DNA from: Streptococcus lactarius | GTDB taxonomy: Bacteria; Bacillota; Bacilli; Lactobacillales; Streptococcaceae | DNA: 55,506 nucleotides | Assembly: GCF_016642265.1 (NCBI RefSeq) | Contig: NZ_MRXX01000002.1 | Coordinates: 33,166 to 88,671 of the forward strand | Direction: 5' to 3' | Shown: piece after piece, positions 17,004-23,415 of the stretch | Position numbering within the stretch: the stretch's first letter is position 1 | Layout of the letters: every line of letters starts with the position of its first letter | Notes under the pieces: model-generated | Told to the model about the DNA's origin: nothing | Database searches by the model: none | Seen by the model: the letters and a program-made list of their open reading frames with translations, nothing else | Translations under genes and position numbers: made by a program

Positions 17004-17570
17004 ATGGGGTTAGAAGATGAAGTACAAGGGATGCAAGACCAGGCGCAGAAAATTATTGAGATGCCACAAAGGGATCAAGAAGCACCTACATCAGAAAATC
17101 CATCATCTGCCTCGGTTGTTTCTCTGCATGGGCAGGGGACACCTGAGGATGCGTCCAGCATTCCTAGCCTCCATCAGCAACTAGCGAGTGCGTCTGGGAC
17201 CCAGACCATTCAATTGCGGGAGGAATTGGTACTGGCAGTAGCACAAAATGCTTCAGCGCAAGCGACGCTCTTTGAAGCCGAGCTCAAAGATCAGCTAGAA
17301 GTGGCCAAGGAGACGGTTTCCCATAAGGTTGCGGAGGTGTCGCAAATGGCCCACAGTATGGCCCAATTTTTAACGGATGCAGAAGTGGAACAACTATTAG
17401 GAGAGTTCTCCATGGATACTTGCTGGGACCAAGCGGTCGAGGCAGAAAACCTGGCTCAAGCAAAGGCCTACTCGACACGTCTGTCAGATCTGGCAGGCCA
17501 ACTGGAAGCTGCATCAGCCCAATTGGTGGACTTGGACAAGGGACAAGCAGCGGCCTTTGATTTTTCATAA
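17004..17570 (+). CDS. Unknown helical protein, first of a three-gene operon
   Basis: 188 residues. Residues about 20-60 are low-complexity and Pro/Ser-rich; the rest is predicted helical with Ala/Gln/Glu-rich segments (for example LFEAELKDQLEVAKETVSHKV). There is no membrane segment or signal peptide. The ATG at 17004 has a perfect AAGGAGG nine bases upstream; an in-frame ATG at 16923 has none. It is followed after 13 bases by a second small helical protein and then a third. The size, helical content and lack of export signal resemble adaptor/chaperone genes of type VII secretion loci, but there is no LXG toxin or WXG100 gene here, so I do not assign a function. Confidence 0.55.
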   Translation: MGLEDEVQGMQDQAQKIIEMPQRDQEAPTSENPSSASVVSLHGQGTPEDASSIPSLHQQLASASGTQTIQLREELVLAVAQNASAQATLFEAELKDQLEVAKETVSHKVAEVSQMAHSMAQFLTDAEVEQLLGEFSMDTCWDQAVEAENLAQAKAYSTRLSDLAGQLEAASAQLVDLDKGQAAAFDFS

Positions 17571-17583
17571 GTAGGAGAAAAAG

Positions 17584-17889
17584 ATGTTAGAGATCCTGGG
17601 AGAGGATAGAGAACGCATTGAGGAGCTCCATCGAGAGATTAAAAAGGAGCAAGAGCGGATTGCAATTCGGAGTTTGATTGCAACGCAAAAAGCCTTGATG
17701 ATGTTGGAAGGGATGAGTTTGCAGGTGACTTTGAGCGGTCAATCCGAAAAGATGCGCTCTTTTGCCACAACGACCCTAGTTAGTGATTTGAAAGATGGAT
17801 TTACAGGAGGAGCAGCGGACGCAGCAGAAGCAGCACTGAAATCAGTGAAAAAGCCGATTTTCATGAGTCCAATTAAAGGAGGTATGTGA
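17584..17889 (+). CDS. Unknown small helical protein, second of the operon
   Basis: 101 residues. Residues 1-50 are charged and coiled-coil-like (RERIEELHREIKKEQERI), the middle is amphipathic, and the C-terminus is Gly/Ala-rich (GFTGGAADAAEAALKSV). No export signal. GTAGGAGA lies just upstream. The TGA stop shares one base with the next ATG, so translation is coupled. Family not recognised. Confidence 0.6.
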   Translation: MLEILGEDRERIEELHREIKKEQERIAIRSLIATQKALMMLEGMSLQVTLSGQSEKMRSFATTTLVSDLKDGFTGGAADAAEAALKSVKKPIFMSPIKGGM

Positions 17890-18212
17890 TGTACCATTCA
17901 GGAAATAATGAATTAGAACAGCTAGAAGATCGACATCACCGCTTTAATCAGAAGCTTAGTGAGCTGGAGTGGGATTATGCGGATATGCGCATGGATGTCC
18001 GCCAACACACCGAAAATTTGGTGGATTGGCTGAGTGCTCTGCATTTTCAAGCCCCAAGTGCGGAAGCTCAAAGTGGCTTAGAGCGCTTATTTGCCTTGCA
18101 AGAAGAGTTTGAGGCAGAACTCAAGCGTTATGAAGAGCGCTTAGAAGAAGAGCGCGAGCGCGAACAGCAAGAATACTATAAGCAACGTGAACAGTTAGAA
18201 CAAGATCATTAA
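17889..18212 (+). CDS. Unknown small coiled-coil protein, third of the operon
   Basis: 107 residues. Residues about 5-45 and 65-107 are strongly coiled-coil, the second very rich in Glu/Arg (RYEERLEEEREREQQEYYK). A conserved-looking WLSALHF stretch lies between. The ATG at 17889 has AAAGGAGG six bases upstream, which decides it against the GTG three bases earlier. It could be a DUF3958-like partner protein of secretion loci, but I see no diagnostic motif. A terminator follows at once. Confidence 0.6.
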   Translation: MYHSGNNELEQLEDRHHRFNQKLSELEWDYADMRMDVRQHTENLVDWLSALHFQAPSAEAQSGLERLFALQEEFEAELKRYEERLEEEREREQQEYYKQREQLEQDH

Positions 18213-18248
18213 AGCATTCCTCTGATAGAGTTAAGTGGAATGTTTTTG
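18213..18248 (+). terminator. Terminator of the three-gene operon
   Basis: Stem GCATTCC / GGAATGT, inner CTCT/AGAG pairing, then TTTTTG. Confidence 0.7.
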
Positions 18249-18284
18249 TTTGCTCAAAAAACTGTTAAAAATATGCTTTGAACT

Positions 18285-18323
18285 ATTGTAAACGCTTGCT
18301 TACTATGTTATAATATTCACAAA
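18285..18323 (+). promoter_or_regulatory. Promoter with overlapping cre and Rex-like site before the zinc ADH gene
   Basis: The -35 TTGTAA (18286-18291), 17-bp spacer and -10 TATAAT (18309-18314). The -35 lies inside a cre-like TGTAAACGCTTGC (18287-18299). The -10 lies inside ATGTTATAATATTCACAA (18306-18323), which resembles a Rex site with a degenerate left half. Confidence 0.65.
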
Positions 18324-18374
18324 GAAACAAACAGAAAATGGTTTTATCAAACCAACAAAGAAAAGGAGTCGCTT

Positions 18375-19427
18375 ATGAAAGCTGCAACCTATGTATCTGC
18401 AGGCAATCTGCAACTGATCGACCAACCAAAACCAGGGATAAAAAACCCAACGGATGCTATTGTTCGTGTCTTGAAGACAACTATCTGTGGGACAGACCTT
18501 CACATCCTAGGAGGAGATGTTCCTGCCTGTAAAGAAGGCACGATTTTAGGTCACGAAGGCATCGGGATCGTCGAAGAAGTCGGTGATGCGGTGAATAACT
18601 TCAAGGTGGGTGACAAGGTCATCATCTCTTGTGTCACAGCTTGTAACACCTGCTATTACTGTAAACGTAGCCTGCCTTCTCACTGTGAAGATGGTGGTTG
18701 GATTCTGGGTCACTTGATCAATGGAACCCAAGCAGAATATGTGCATATTCCACATGCGGATGGTAGTCTCTATCATGCGCCTGAAAGTGTGGATGACGAA
18801 GCCTTGGTCATGCTCTCAGATATTCTCCCAACCTCTTATGAAATCGGGGTCCTCCCATCTCATGTAAAACCAGGGGACAATGTCTGTATCGTTGGAGCTG
18901 GTCCGATCGGTCTTGCGGCTCTTTTGACCGTTCAATTCTTCTCACCAGCTACAATTATCATGGTGGACTTGTCCGAAGCGCGCCTCGCAGCGGCTAAGAA
19001 ATTTGGAGCAACTCATACCATCTGCTCCAGCGATATTGCGGAAATCAAGGCCTTTATTAATGAAGTGACCGATGGCCGTGGGGTCGATATTTCTATGGAA
19101 TGTGTGGGTTATCCTGCTACCTTTGATGTCTGCCAAAACGTCATCTCCGTTGGCGGTCATATTGCCAATGTCGGTGTTCACGGAAAACCGGTTAGCTTCA
19201 ATTTGGACGAATTGTGGATCAAGAACATTACCCTTAACACCGGTCTTGTCAATGCCAACACCACTGAAATGTTGCTCAATGTCTTAAAATCTGGTAAGAT
19301 CGATGCAACCAAGCTCATCACCCATCACTTCAAACTCTCAGAAGTCGAAAAAGCCTATGATGTCTTTAAACATGCGGGTGAAAACAATGCACTCAAGGTG
19401 GTTATCGAAAATGACATCAGTGAATAA
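18375..19427 (+). CDS. Zinc-dependent alcohol dehydrogenase (MDR family)
   Basis: 350 residues. Catalytic zinc ligands in CGTDLH and GHEGIG (about residues 37-63), structural zinc cysteines in TACNTCYYCKRSLPSHC (about 93-109), and the Rossmann motif VGAGPIGLAALL (about 175). Family reaction: NAD(P)-linked interconversion of an alcohol and an aldehyde or ketone; the substrate is not readable. AAAGGAG lies seven bases before the ATG. The cre/Rex-like promoter resembles that of adhE, which suggests a fermentative role. A terminator follows. Confidence 0.88.
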   Translation: MKAATYVSAGNLQLIDQPKPGIKNPTDAIVRVLKTTICGTDLHILGGDVPACKEGTILGHEGIGIVEEVGDAVNNFKVGDKVIISCVTACNTCYYCKRSLPSHCEDGGWILGHLINGTQAEYVHIPHADGSLYHAPESVDDEALVMLSDILPTSYEIGVLPSHVKPGDNVCIVGAGPIGLAALLTVQFFSPATIIMVDLSEARLAAAKKFGATHTICSSDIAEIKAFINEVTDGRGVDISMECVGYPATFDVCQNVISVGGHIANVGVHGKPVSFNLDELWIKNITLNTGLVNANTTEMLLNVLKSGKIDATKLITHHFKLSEVEKAYDVFKHAGENNALKVVIENDISE

Positions 19428-19464
19428 GGTGGCAACTAATATTTGTTCATAGTTTTTTTAGTAG

Positions 19465-19492
19465 GGCTGGGAGGTAACTTCTGGCCTTTTTC
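19465..19492 (+). terminator. Terminator between zinc ADH and the ComR-like gene
   Basis: Nine-bp stem GGCTGGGAG / CTTCTGGCC with three wobble pairs, loop GTAA, then TTTTT. It ends only about 14 bp before the next start codon, so the regulator may depend partly on read-through. Confidence 0.6.
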
Positions 19493-19506
19493 CAGAGGAT
19501 TAAGAG

Positions 19507-20418
19507 ATGAGAGATATAAAAAGTGAAATTGGGAAAAAACTAAGACGATTAAGAGAAGAAAAGGGGATGACGAGAGAAGTACTTTGTAACGATGAAAGTG
19601 AATTAACAGTACGTCAGTTAGTACGTATTGAAAAGGGGGAATCTTTACCTAGCTTAAAAAAATTAGAATATATTGCGAATATGTTGGGTATTCCAGTGTC
19701 GAATATTGTAGATCATGAAAAAGCGGCATTGCCTCGTAGATATCTAGAATTGAAATTTCTAGTTACTCATTTTATGACATATGGGGATGAAGAACGGATA
19801 AGACTAAAGGAATCCTATTTTGATGAGATTTACGAATCGTATTTTGAAGATTTACCAGAAGAGGAACAAGTTGCTATTGAAGCTGTAGATGCAGCGTTAA
19901 ATGTTTTTTCAACTGAGAAAGCTGAATATGGAGAAAATTTGATTGAGGAATATTTTGGGCAATTGATGACTAAAAAAGAATTTTCTCAAAATGATCTATT
20001 AATCATCAAATTATTTTTGTTCAAATGTCTCGCGAGAGCCAAGGATAAAAGAGATGCCATGGTTTTAGTTGATAAAATGATTGCTACCAAAAATTCATCT
20101 GATAAAACGAGCCTGTATTTAATAACCAGAAATTTGATAGCGATGACTTCTATCTTATATCAAGATGAAGATTATGAACAGTTGGGTCCATATATAGATG
20201 AATTGGATAAATTGGTACAAGAAACTCAATATTTTCAACAAAAGCCGGGTATAGATATGATGAAAGGAACCTATGCATTCTACGTGGAAAAAGATATAGA
20301 AAAAGCAAAAGTATTTTATCACCAAGCGATGGTTTGTGCTCATTCATTTGGCGAATTTGATCTTGAAAATAAAATAAAAAAAGAAATGGAAAAACATATA
20401 AAAATAAAATGGACATGA
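19507..20418 (+). CDS. ComR-paralogue peptide-sensing regulator (RRNPP family)
   Basis: 303 residues: an HTH domain (about 5-65), then a helical TPR-like peptide-binding domain. The HTH segment MTREVLCNDESELTVRQLVR and the following IEKGESLPSL match Streptococcus ComR almost residue for residue, including the two arginines (R36, R40) equivalent to the DNA-contacting R35/R39 of S. thermophilus ComR. The C-terminal domain is divergent from ComR, so it should respond to a different peptide. Immediately downstream are a palindrome with a GACA-N4-TGTC core, a hydrophobic peptide ORF and a secreted peptide gene. ComR paralogues ScuR/SarF of S. salivarius control bacteriocin genes, a good precedent. 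Codon use is AT-richer than its neighbours. Confidence 0.88.
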   Translation: MRDIKSEIGKKLRRLREEKGMTREVLCNDESELTVRQLVRIEKGESLPSLKKLEYIANMLGIPVSNIVDHEKAALPRRYLELKFLVTHFMTYGDEERIRLKESYFDEIYESYFEDLPEEEQVAIEAVDAALNVFSTEKAEYGENLIEEYFGQLMTKKEFSQNDLLIIKLFLFKCLARAKDKRDAMVLVDKMIATKNSSDKTSLYLITRNLIAMTSILYQDEDYEQLGPYIDELDKLVQETQYFQQKPGIDMMKGTYAFYVEKDIEKAKVFYHQAMVCAHSFGEFDLENKIKKEMEKHIKIKWT

Positions 20419-20445
20419 CATTTATGTCATGTCCATTTTATTTTT
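20401..20445 (+). terminator. Long perfect palindrome: terminator plus candidate ComR-type operator
   Basis: A 21-bp perfect stem with a two-base loop, overlapping the stop codon of the regulator gene and followed by ATTTTT. The centre is GACATTTATGTC (20417-20428), the GACA-N4-TGTC core of ComR boxes, nested in a second GGACAT/ATGTCC pair (20411-20434). It can act as a terminator in RNA and as a dyad operator in DNA. Confidence 0.7.
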
Positions 20446-20449
20446 AAAG

Positions 20450-20458
20450 TGATACTAT
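20450..20458 (+). promoter_or_regulatory. Extended -10 of the peptide cassette
   Basis: TGATACTAT (TACTAT at 20453-20458), 24 bp after the TGTC half of the palindrome. No good -35 is visible, as expected for an activator-dependent promoter. Confidence 0.45.
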
Positions 20459-20492
20459 TACTATCGAAAGCGAATAAAGGAGGATAAGCCAG

Positions 20493-20543
20493 GTGTTGGG
20501 AGTAATTGTAACTGTATTATCTTTAGTATTTTTAGTTGATTAA
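20493..20543 (+). CDS. Short hydrophobic peptide (candidate pheromone precursor)
   Basis: A 16-residue ORF read as MLGVIVTVLSLVFLVD, starting at GTG 20493 with AAAGGAGG nine bases upstream, which is as strong as any ribosome site in the window. It is almost entirely hydrophobic with a single C-terminal aspartate, like SHP/ComS-type precursors of Rgg/ComR systems. It lies between the ComR-like regulator and the secreted peptide gene. The mature signal would be a C-terminal fragment. It lacks the WW motif of XIP peptides, so it would be a distinct class. Confidence 0.65.
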   Translation: MLGVIVTVLSLVFLVD

Positions 20544-20581
20544 AAATACCAATTTAACAATTAAGTAGAGAAGGTGATGAT

Positions 20582-20905
20582 ATGAAAAATATTAAAAAAA
20601 TGATACTTCTTTCGATTATAGGATTTTCCTTAATAGGATCTTTTGTATCTCCAGTTAGTGCCAATGCTATAAAGCCCATCGAAATATCAATTTCACGGGA
20701 CCGTGGTGTTTGTGGAGATATGAATAAAAACAGTTCAACCTATAAACGCTATTGTCTCAAAGATGGTAATGCTTCAGCTCATTTGACTCAACGACAAATA
20801 GATTGTATTTGGTCTTTGTTTAGAGTTGCTGTGTCCCCAGCTGGTGGGTGGGCATCTGTAATTAGAGCACTTGGTAACACAGCGTACAAATGCTATAATG
20901 TATGA
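20582..20905 (+). CDS. Secreted four-cysteine peptide, candidate bacteriocin
   Basis: 107 residues with a clear Sec signal peptide (MKNIKKM then a hydrophobic core; likely cleavage after the ANA at residue 29). The mature part is about 78 residues with four cysteines (C44, C58, C75, C104) that could form two disulfides, and a Gly/Ala-containing helix near residues 85-100. There is no double-glycine leader. It is followed by a thioredoxin-like lipoprotein and preceded by the hydrophobic peptide and regulator. I infer a bacteriocin-like or other secreted effector; no immunity gene is obvious, unless the downstream membrane protein at 21583 serves. AGAAGG lies seven bases before the ATG. Confidence 0.75.
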   Translation: MKNIKKMILLSIIGFSLIGSFVSPVSANAIKPIEISISRDRGVCGDMNKNSSTYKRYCLKDGNASAHLTQRQIDCIWSLFRVAVSPAGGWASVIRALGNTAYKCYNV

Positions 20906-20978
20906 TTAAAAGGAAATAGTTTGTAAGATTACGTTAAATAATCCTCCTTTGTTTGTTATTATTAATATGGTTCGTGAA

Positions 20979-21473
20979 ATGAATTTTAAGAAATTTAGTA
21001 AATTAATGCTAGGTATTATTCTTCTGTGCCAGTTAAATGCTTGTGTTTTATCATCAAAATTGGCTGATAAAGAAAATTTACAATTAACAAAAGTTGAAAT
21101 CGATAAAGATTATGAATTAAAAATGAAAAGATTATATCGCTCTATAGTAACAAATTATACAAAAGTAAGTGCTGGAAATATCATAGATAGAAATTTAAAA
21201 AATAACAGTTTTGTATATATAGGCAGAGAATCTTGTCCATTTTGTAGAGAGTTTGTGCCAATGTTAAATGAGCTTTTATTAAAGTCAAATAACAAAGTCT
21301 ACTATTTAGATACTGAGTCAGATTCAAAAAATCCTAGAATACAGGAGTTTTATCAAAAATTTAGTATAGATGGAGTACCTGCTTTGCTTTATTTTAAAAA
21401 AGATGGGGGATACGAAATATTACATGAAGATGATGTTTTACCTGAGTGGATTAATAAAATGATAGAAAATTAA
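20979..21473 (+). CDS. Thioredoxin-like lipoprotein (disulfide-forming accessory protein)
   Basis: 164 residues: a lipoprotein signal with lipobox QLNAC (C22), then a thioredoxin fold with CPFC (C86, C89) and the cis-proline loop DGVPALLYF (P134). It would be anchored outside the membrane, where it could form or reshuffle disulfides in the four-cysteine peptide encoded 73 bp upstream. Similar thioredoxin-like proteins (PedC, bacteriocin transport accessory type) accompany disulfide-containing bacteriocins. The start is uncertain: ATG 20979 gives a normal lipoprotein signal; ATG 20967 adds four residues; neither has a good ribosome site, so coupling to upstream translation is possible. Confidence 0.8.
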   Translation: MNFKKFSKLMLGIILLCQLNACVLSSKLADKENLQLTKVEIDKDYELKMKRLYRSIVTNYTKVSAGNIIDRNLKNNSFVYIGRESCPFCREFVPMLNELLLKSNNKVYYLDTESDSKNPRIQEFYQKFSIDGVPALLYFKKDGGYEILHEDDVLPEWINKMIEN

Positions 21474-21510
21474 TATCATATACAAAGTTATAAATTTCAC
21501 TTCATATTTC

Positions 21511-21564
21511 TTGTAAATAGCCTATTATAGTCTTATAATATAAGTGTAGAAAACGATTACATTA
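21511..21564 (+). promoter_or_regulatory. Promoter with downstream cre
   Basis: TTGTAA (21511-21516), 17-bp spacer, TATAAT (21534-21539), then a cre-like GAAAACGATTACAT (21549-21562) in the leader, a position suited to CcpA roadblock repression. Confidence 0.7.
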
Positions 21565-21582
21565 AGAGAAAGGTGTGATCTT

Positions 21583-21957
21583 ATGAGACGGTTTTGTTAT
21601 CATCGTGAATTTTGGATGGACTTCCATTTCTGGATCTTGGTCTTGCTTTTAGCAGCTGTGGCTTTAACGATGCGGACTCCGATTTCGGTAGTTAGCCTAG
21701 CTTATCTTGCTTTTGTAGGGATTTTGATCCTACTGCAGGTCTTTCAACCGCCTGTATCGACACGTCAGTACCCAGAAGGTAGCTACCATTTCAATTGGAC
21801 CTTTTATCGGGATACCCGACTGTATATCGATCTCTTTGTCTTAGCTGGTCTCTTGGCAGGCCCAATGGCTTCATCGGATATGGTCTATTGGGTCTTGCTT
21901 GGAGCCGTCGTCGGCTCTATCGGCTTTGTATTTGTCGTAAAGGAAAAAGCGACTTAA
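21583..21957 (+). CDS. Small membrane protein of unknown function
   Basis: 124 residues with about four predicted membrane segments (residues 12-28, 34-52, 82-98, 102-118) and basic N- and C-terminal ends (MRRF ... VKEKAT). I do not recognise the family. AGAAAGG precedes the ATG. It has its own promoter and cre site, so it is probably separate from the peptide cassette upstream, although an immunity role cannot be excluded. Confidence 0.6.
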   Translation: MRRFCYHREFWMDFHFWILVLLLAAVALTMRTPISVVSLAYLAFVGILILLQVFQPPVSTRQYPEGSYHFNWTFYRDTRLYIDLFVLAGLLAGPMASSDMVYWVLLGAVVGSIGFVFVVKEKAT

Positions 21958-22202
21958 AAGATGGCTTAGGTAGATGAGATGGTCTCAGTATTATAGAGTA
22001 GAAATACTTCTTTAGAAGAATCAGAAAAATTAATTTGGCAGGGTTTTTCTTTTTGCTAAAATGTTGTATAGAAATTCCGAAAGAAATAATAAACTCAAAA
22101 TAAAAATTAATAAAATAGGTATATATGAACATATTGACGTAGACAAATGTTCTTGCAAGACATAAAATACAAATAAAAAGAATAAAAAATTGTTATATTT
22201 CA

Positions 22203-22250
22203 GACTGAAGAAAAAGTCCATTTTGGACAATTTTCTTCAGTCTTTTTCTT
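22203..22250 (+). terminator. Strong terminator
   Basis: Stem GACTGAAGAAAA / TTTTCTTCAGTC with an inner GTCC/GGAC pairing, followed by TTTTTCTT. The nearest upstream gene ends 245 bp earlier, so either that mRNA has a long 3' UTR or an unseen transcript ends here. Confidence 0.75.
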
Positions 22251-22399
22251 TCATTAGAGAAACTAAATAACTCTTAAAAAATAGCGCTATATCAACATTC
22301 CTAAGAGCTTTTACAATATGGCAATTTTTCTATTGCTGGTAGGATTTGTCTACGTTCTGATATTTTAATATTTGTTGTTCTGTTATAAAATGAAAGAAA

Positions 22400-22417
22400 T
22401 TAGAAAGTATTTTCTAA
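22400..22417 (+). promoter_or_regulatory. Candidate sialic-acid regulator operator, copy 1
   Basis: TTAGAAAGTATTTTCTAA: perfect 7-bp arms with a four-base centre. It matches 16 of 18 bases at 27341-27358, in front of nanE. Both regions also carry RpiR regulator genes nearby, so an RpiR/NanR operator is inferred. Confidence 0.6.
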
Positions 22418-22430
22418 ATCATGAAAAATA

Positions 22431-22480
22431 TTGAACTGAAAAAAATAAGTGTTAAAATAAAGAATGTAAACGTTTACTTT
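22431..22480 (+). promoter_or_regulatory. Promoter and cre of sialic-acid block 1
   Basis: TTGAAC (22431-22436), 16-bp spacer, TAAAAT (22453-22458), then a perfect-palindrome cre with core GTAAACGTTTAC (22466-22477). A ribosome site AAAGGAG (about 22484-22490) and an ATG at 22496 follow, but the gene behind is truncated. Confidence 0.7.
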
Positions 22481-22495
22481 AATAAAGGAGCTCAT

Positions 22496-22757
22496 ATGTT
22501 ACTGCAAAAAGAACTAATTTCAAGGTGCTTATGCAGCGCTGATTGTATCAACCATCGTTATGGTATTTATTAAATACTTCCTTCCTCCAACAGCTGTTAG
22601 CTACTGGGCATATTCATTGATTTCAATTTCTGTATCAGTAGTTTCAGGTTATATTGTATCTGTTCTTACTGAAAATAAAGTATCTGCACCTAAATATACA
22701 ACGATTCATGATATTTCAGAAATTAAAGCGGATTCAAGTTGGGAAGTTCGTCGCTAG
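22496..22757 (+). pseudogene. Truncated SSS-type sialic acid symporter remnant
   Basis: The ATG at 22496 follows an intact promoter and ribosome site but runs out of frame. From 22518 another frame encodes the C-terminal 79 residues of a sodium:solute symporter (GAYAALIVSTIVMVFIKYF, ending HDISEIKADSSWEVRR) that closely parallels the end of the intact symporter at 29272-30813. A TAA at 22515 separates the two. So a deletion joined the start of one gene to the tail of a symporter gene; about 430 codons are missing. Confidence 0.85.
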
Positions 22758-22782
22758 TCACTAATAGAAAAGAGAAAATAAT

Positions 22783-23241
22783 ATGATTATTTCTGAACAA
22801 TCTGATTTTAGACGATATGCTTCTGTCAATAAACATTTTTCAAAAGTCTGTGATTTTTTAGAAAATACAAATTTGACAGATTTAGTTGATGGAAAAATTG
22901 ATATTGATGGGGAAAATGTTTTTGCAAATTGTATGACTTATCTAGCTGATGGAGTTCCAGGAGATATTTTTGAAACTCATAAGAAATATTTAGATATTCA
23001 TATTGTTGTTGAAAATACAGAAAAAATGGCAGTAACTTCCCCAGTTCGTGCTCAGTCACGTGTACCTTTTAGCAAAGAGAAGGATATTGCTTTTTACGAT
23101 AGCAAAGACTATCAAATTGTTGAATTGCTTCCAGGGAATATGTTGGTGACTTTTGAAGAAGATCTTCACCAACCAAAGATTCATTGCAATGATGAAACTG
23201 TTAAAAAACTTGTTATCAAAGTTTTAAACGAGGAAAAATAA
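22783..23241 (+). CDS. YhcH/YjgK/YiaL (DUF386) sugar-metabolism protein
   Basis: 152 residues, cupin-like DUF386 family. The family metal/ligand segment reads FETHKKYLDIHIVVENTE (about residues 64-81). Family members accompany sialic acid genes and are thought to bind or isomerise intermediates such as sialic acid anomers. A second, diverged copy lies at 30912-31361. It follows the symporter remnant by 25 bp and precedes the oxidoreductase, so it is probably transcribed from the promoter at 22431. Confidence 0.82.
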   Translation: MIISEQSDFRRYASVNKHFSKVCDFLENTNLTDLVDGKIDIDGENVFANCMTYLADGVPGDIFETHKKYLDIHIVVENTEKMAVTSPVRAQSRVPFSKEKDIAFYDSKDYQIVELLPGNMLVTFEEDLHQPKIHCNDETVKKLVIKVLNEEK

Positions 23242-23257
23242 AATGAAAAAAATATTA

Positions 23258-23376
23258 AACAACATGAAATTGGATTGATGTTTGAAAAATTTGATTCATG
23301 GTCTCGTAATGAACTTCATATGAAAAATGTTGTACCATATATAACATTTAAGATTGAAGATTTGAAAAAGAATTAA
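23258..23376 (+). pseudogene. Possible C-terminal gene remnant
   Basis: In the gap before the oxidoreductase, a short frame encodes MFEKFDSWSRNELHMKNVVP and a further 12 residues to a stop at 23374-23376. It looks like ordinary protein sequence but has no ribosome site, and a short ATG frame at 23243 in another phase ends in TGA just before it. I read it as the tail of a deleted gene; the family is not recognised. Confidence 0.35.
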
Positions 23377-23415
23377 AGCTGAAATTTAAAAATATATAGA
23401 AAGAGGATAAAAATT

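Larger units (their letters stand above)
21958..22495. other. AT-rich gene-free stretch
   Basis: About 540 bp. Apart from the terminator at 22203-22250 and the operator/promoter at 22400-22480 I see only short AT-rich frames without ribosome sites. No small RNA promoter is convincing. Confidence 0.5.

Noticed and set aside
20150..20416. 88-residue minus-strand ORF antisense to the ComR-like gene
   Set aside because: Starts within the terminator palindrome and is a low-complexity Phe/Leu-rich shadow.
22030..22230. 66-residue hydrophobic ORF on the minus strand
   Set aside because: Its start codon lies in a strong plus-strand terminator hairpin, there is no ribosome site, and the composition is simply AT-rich.
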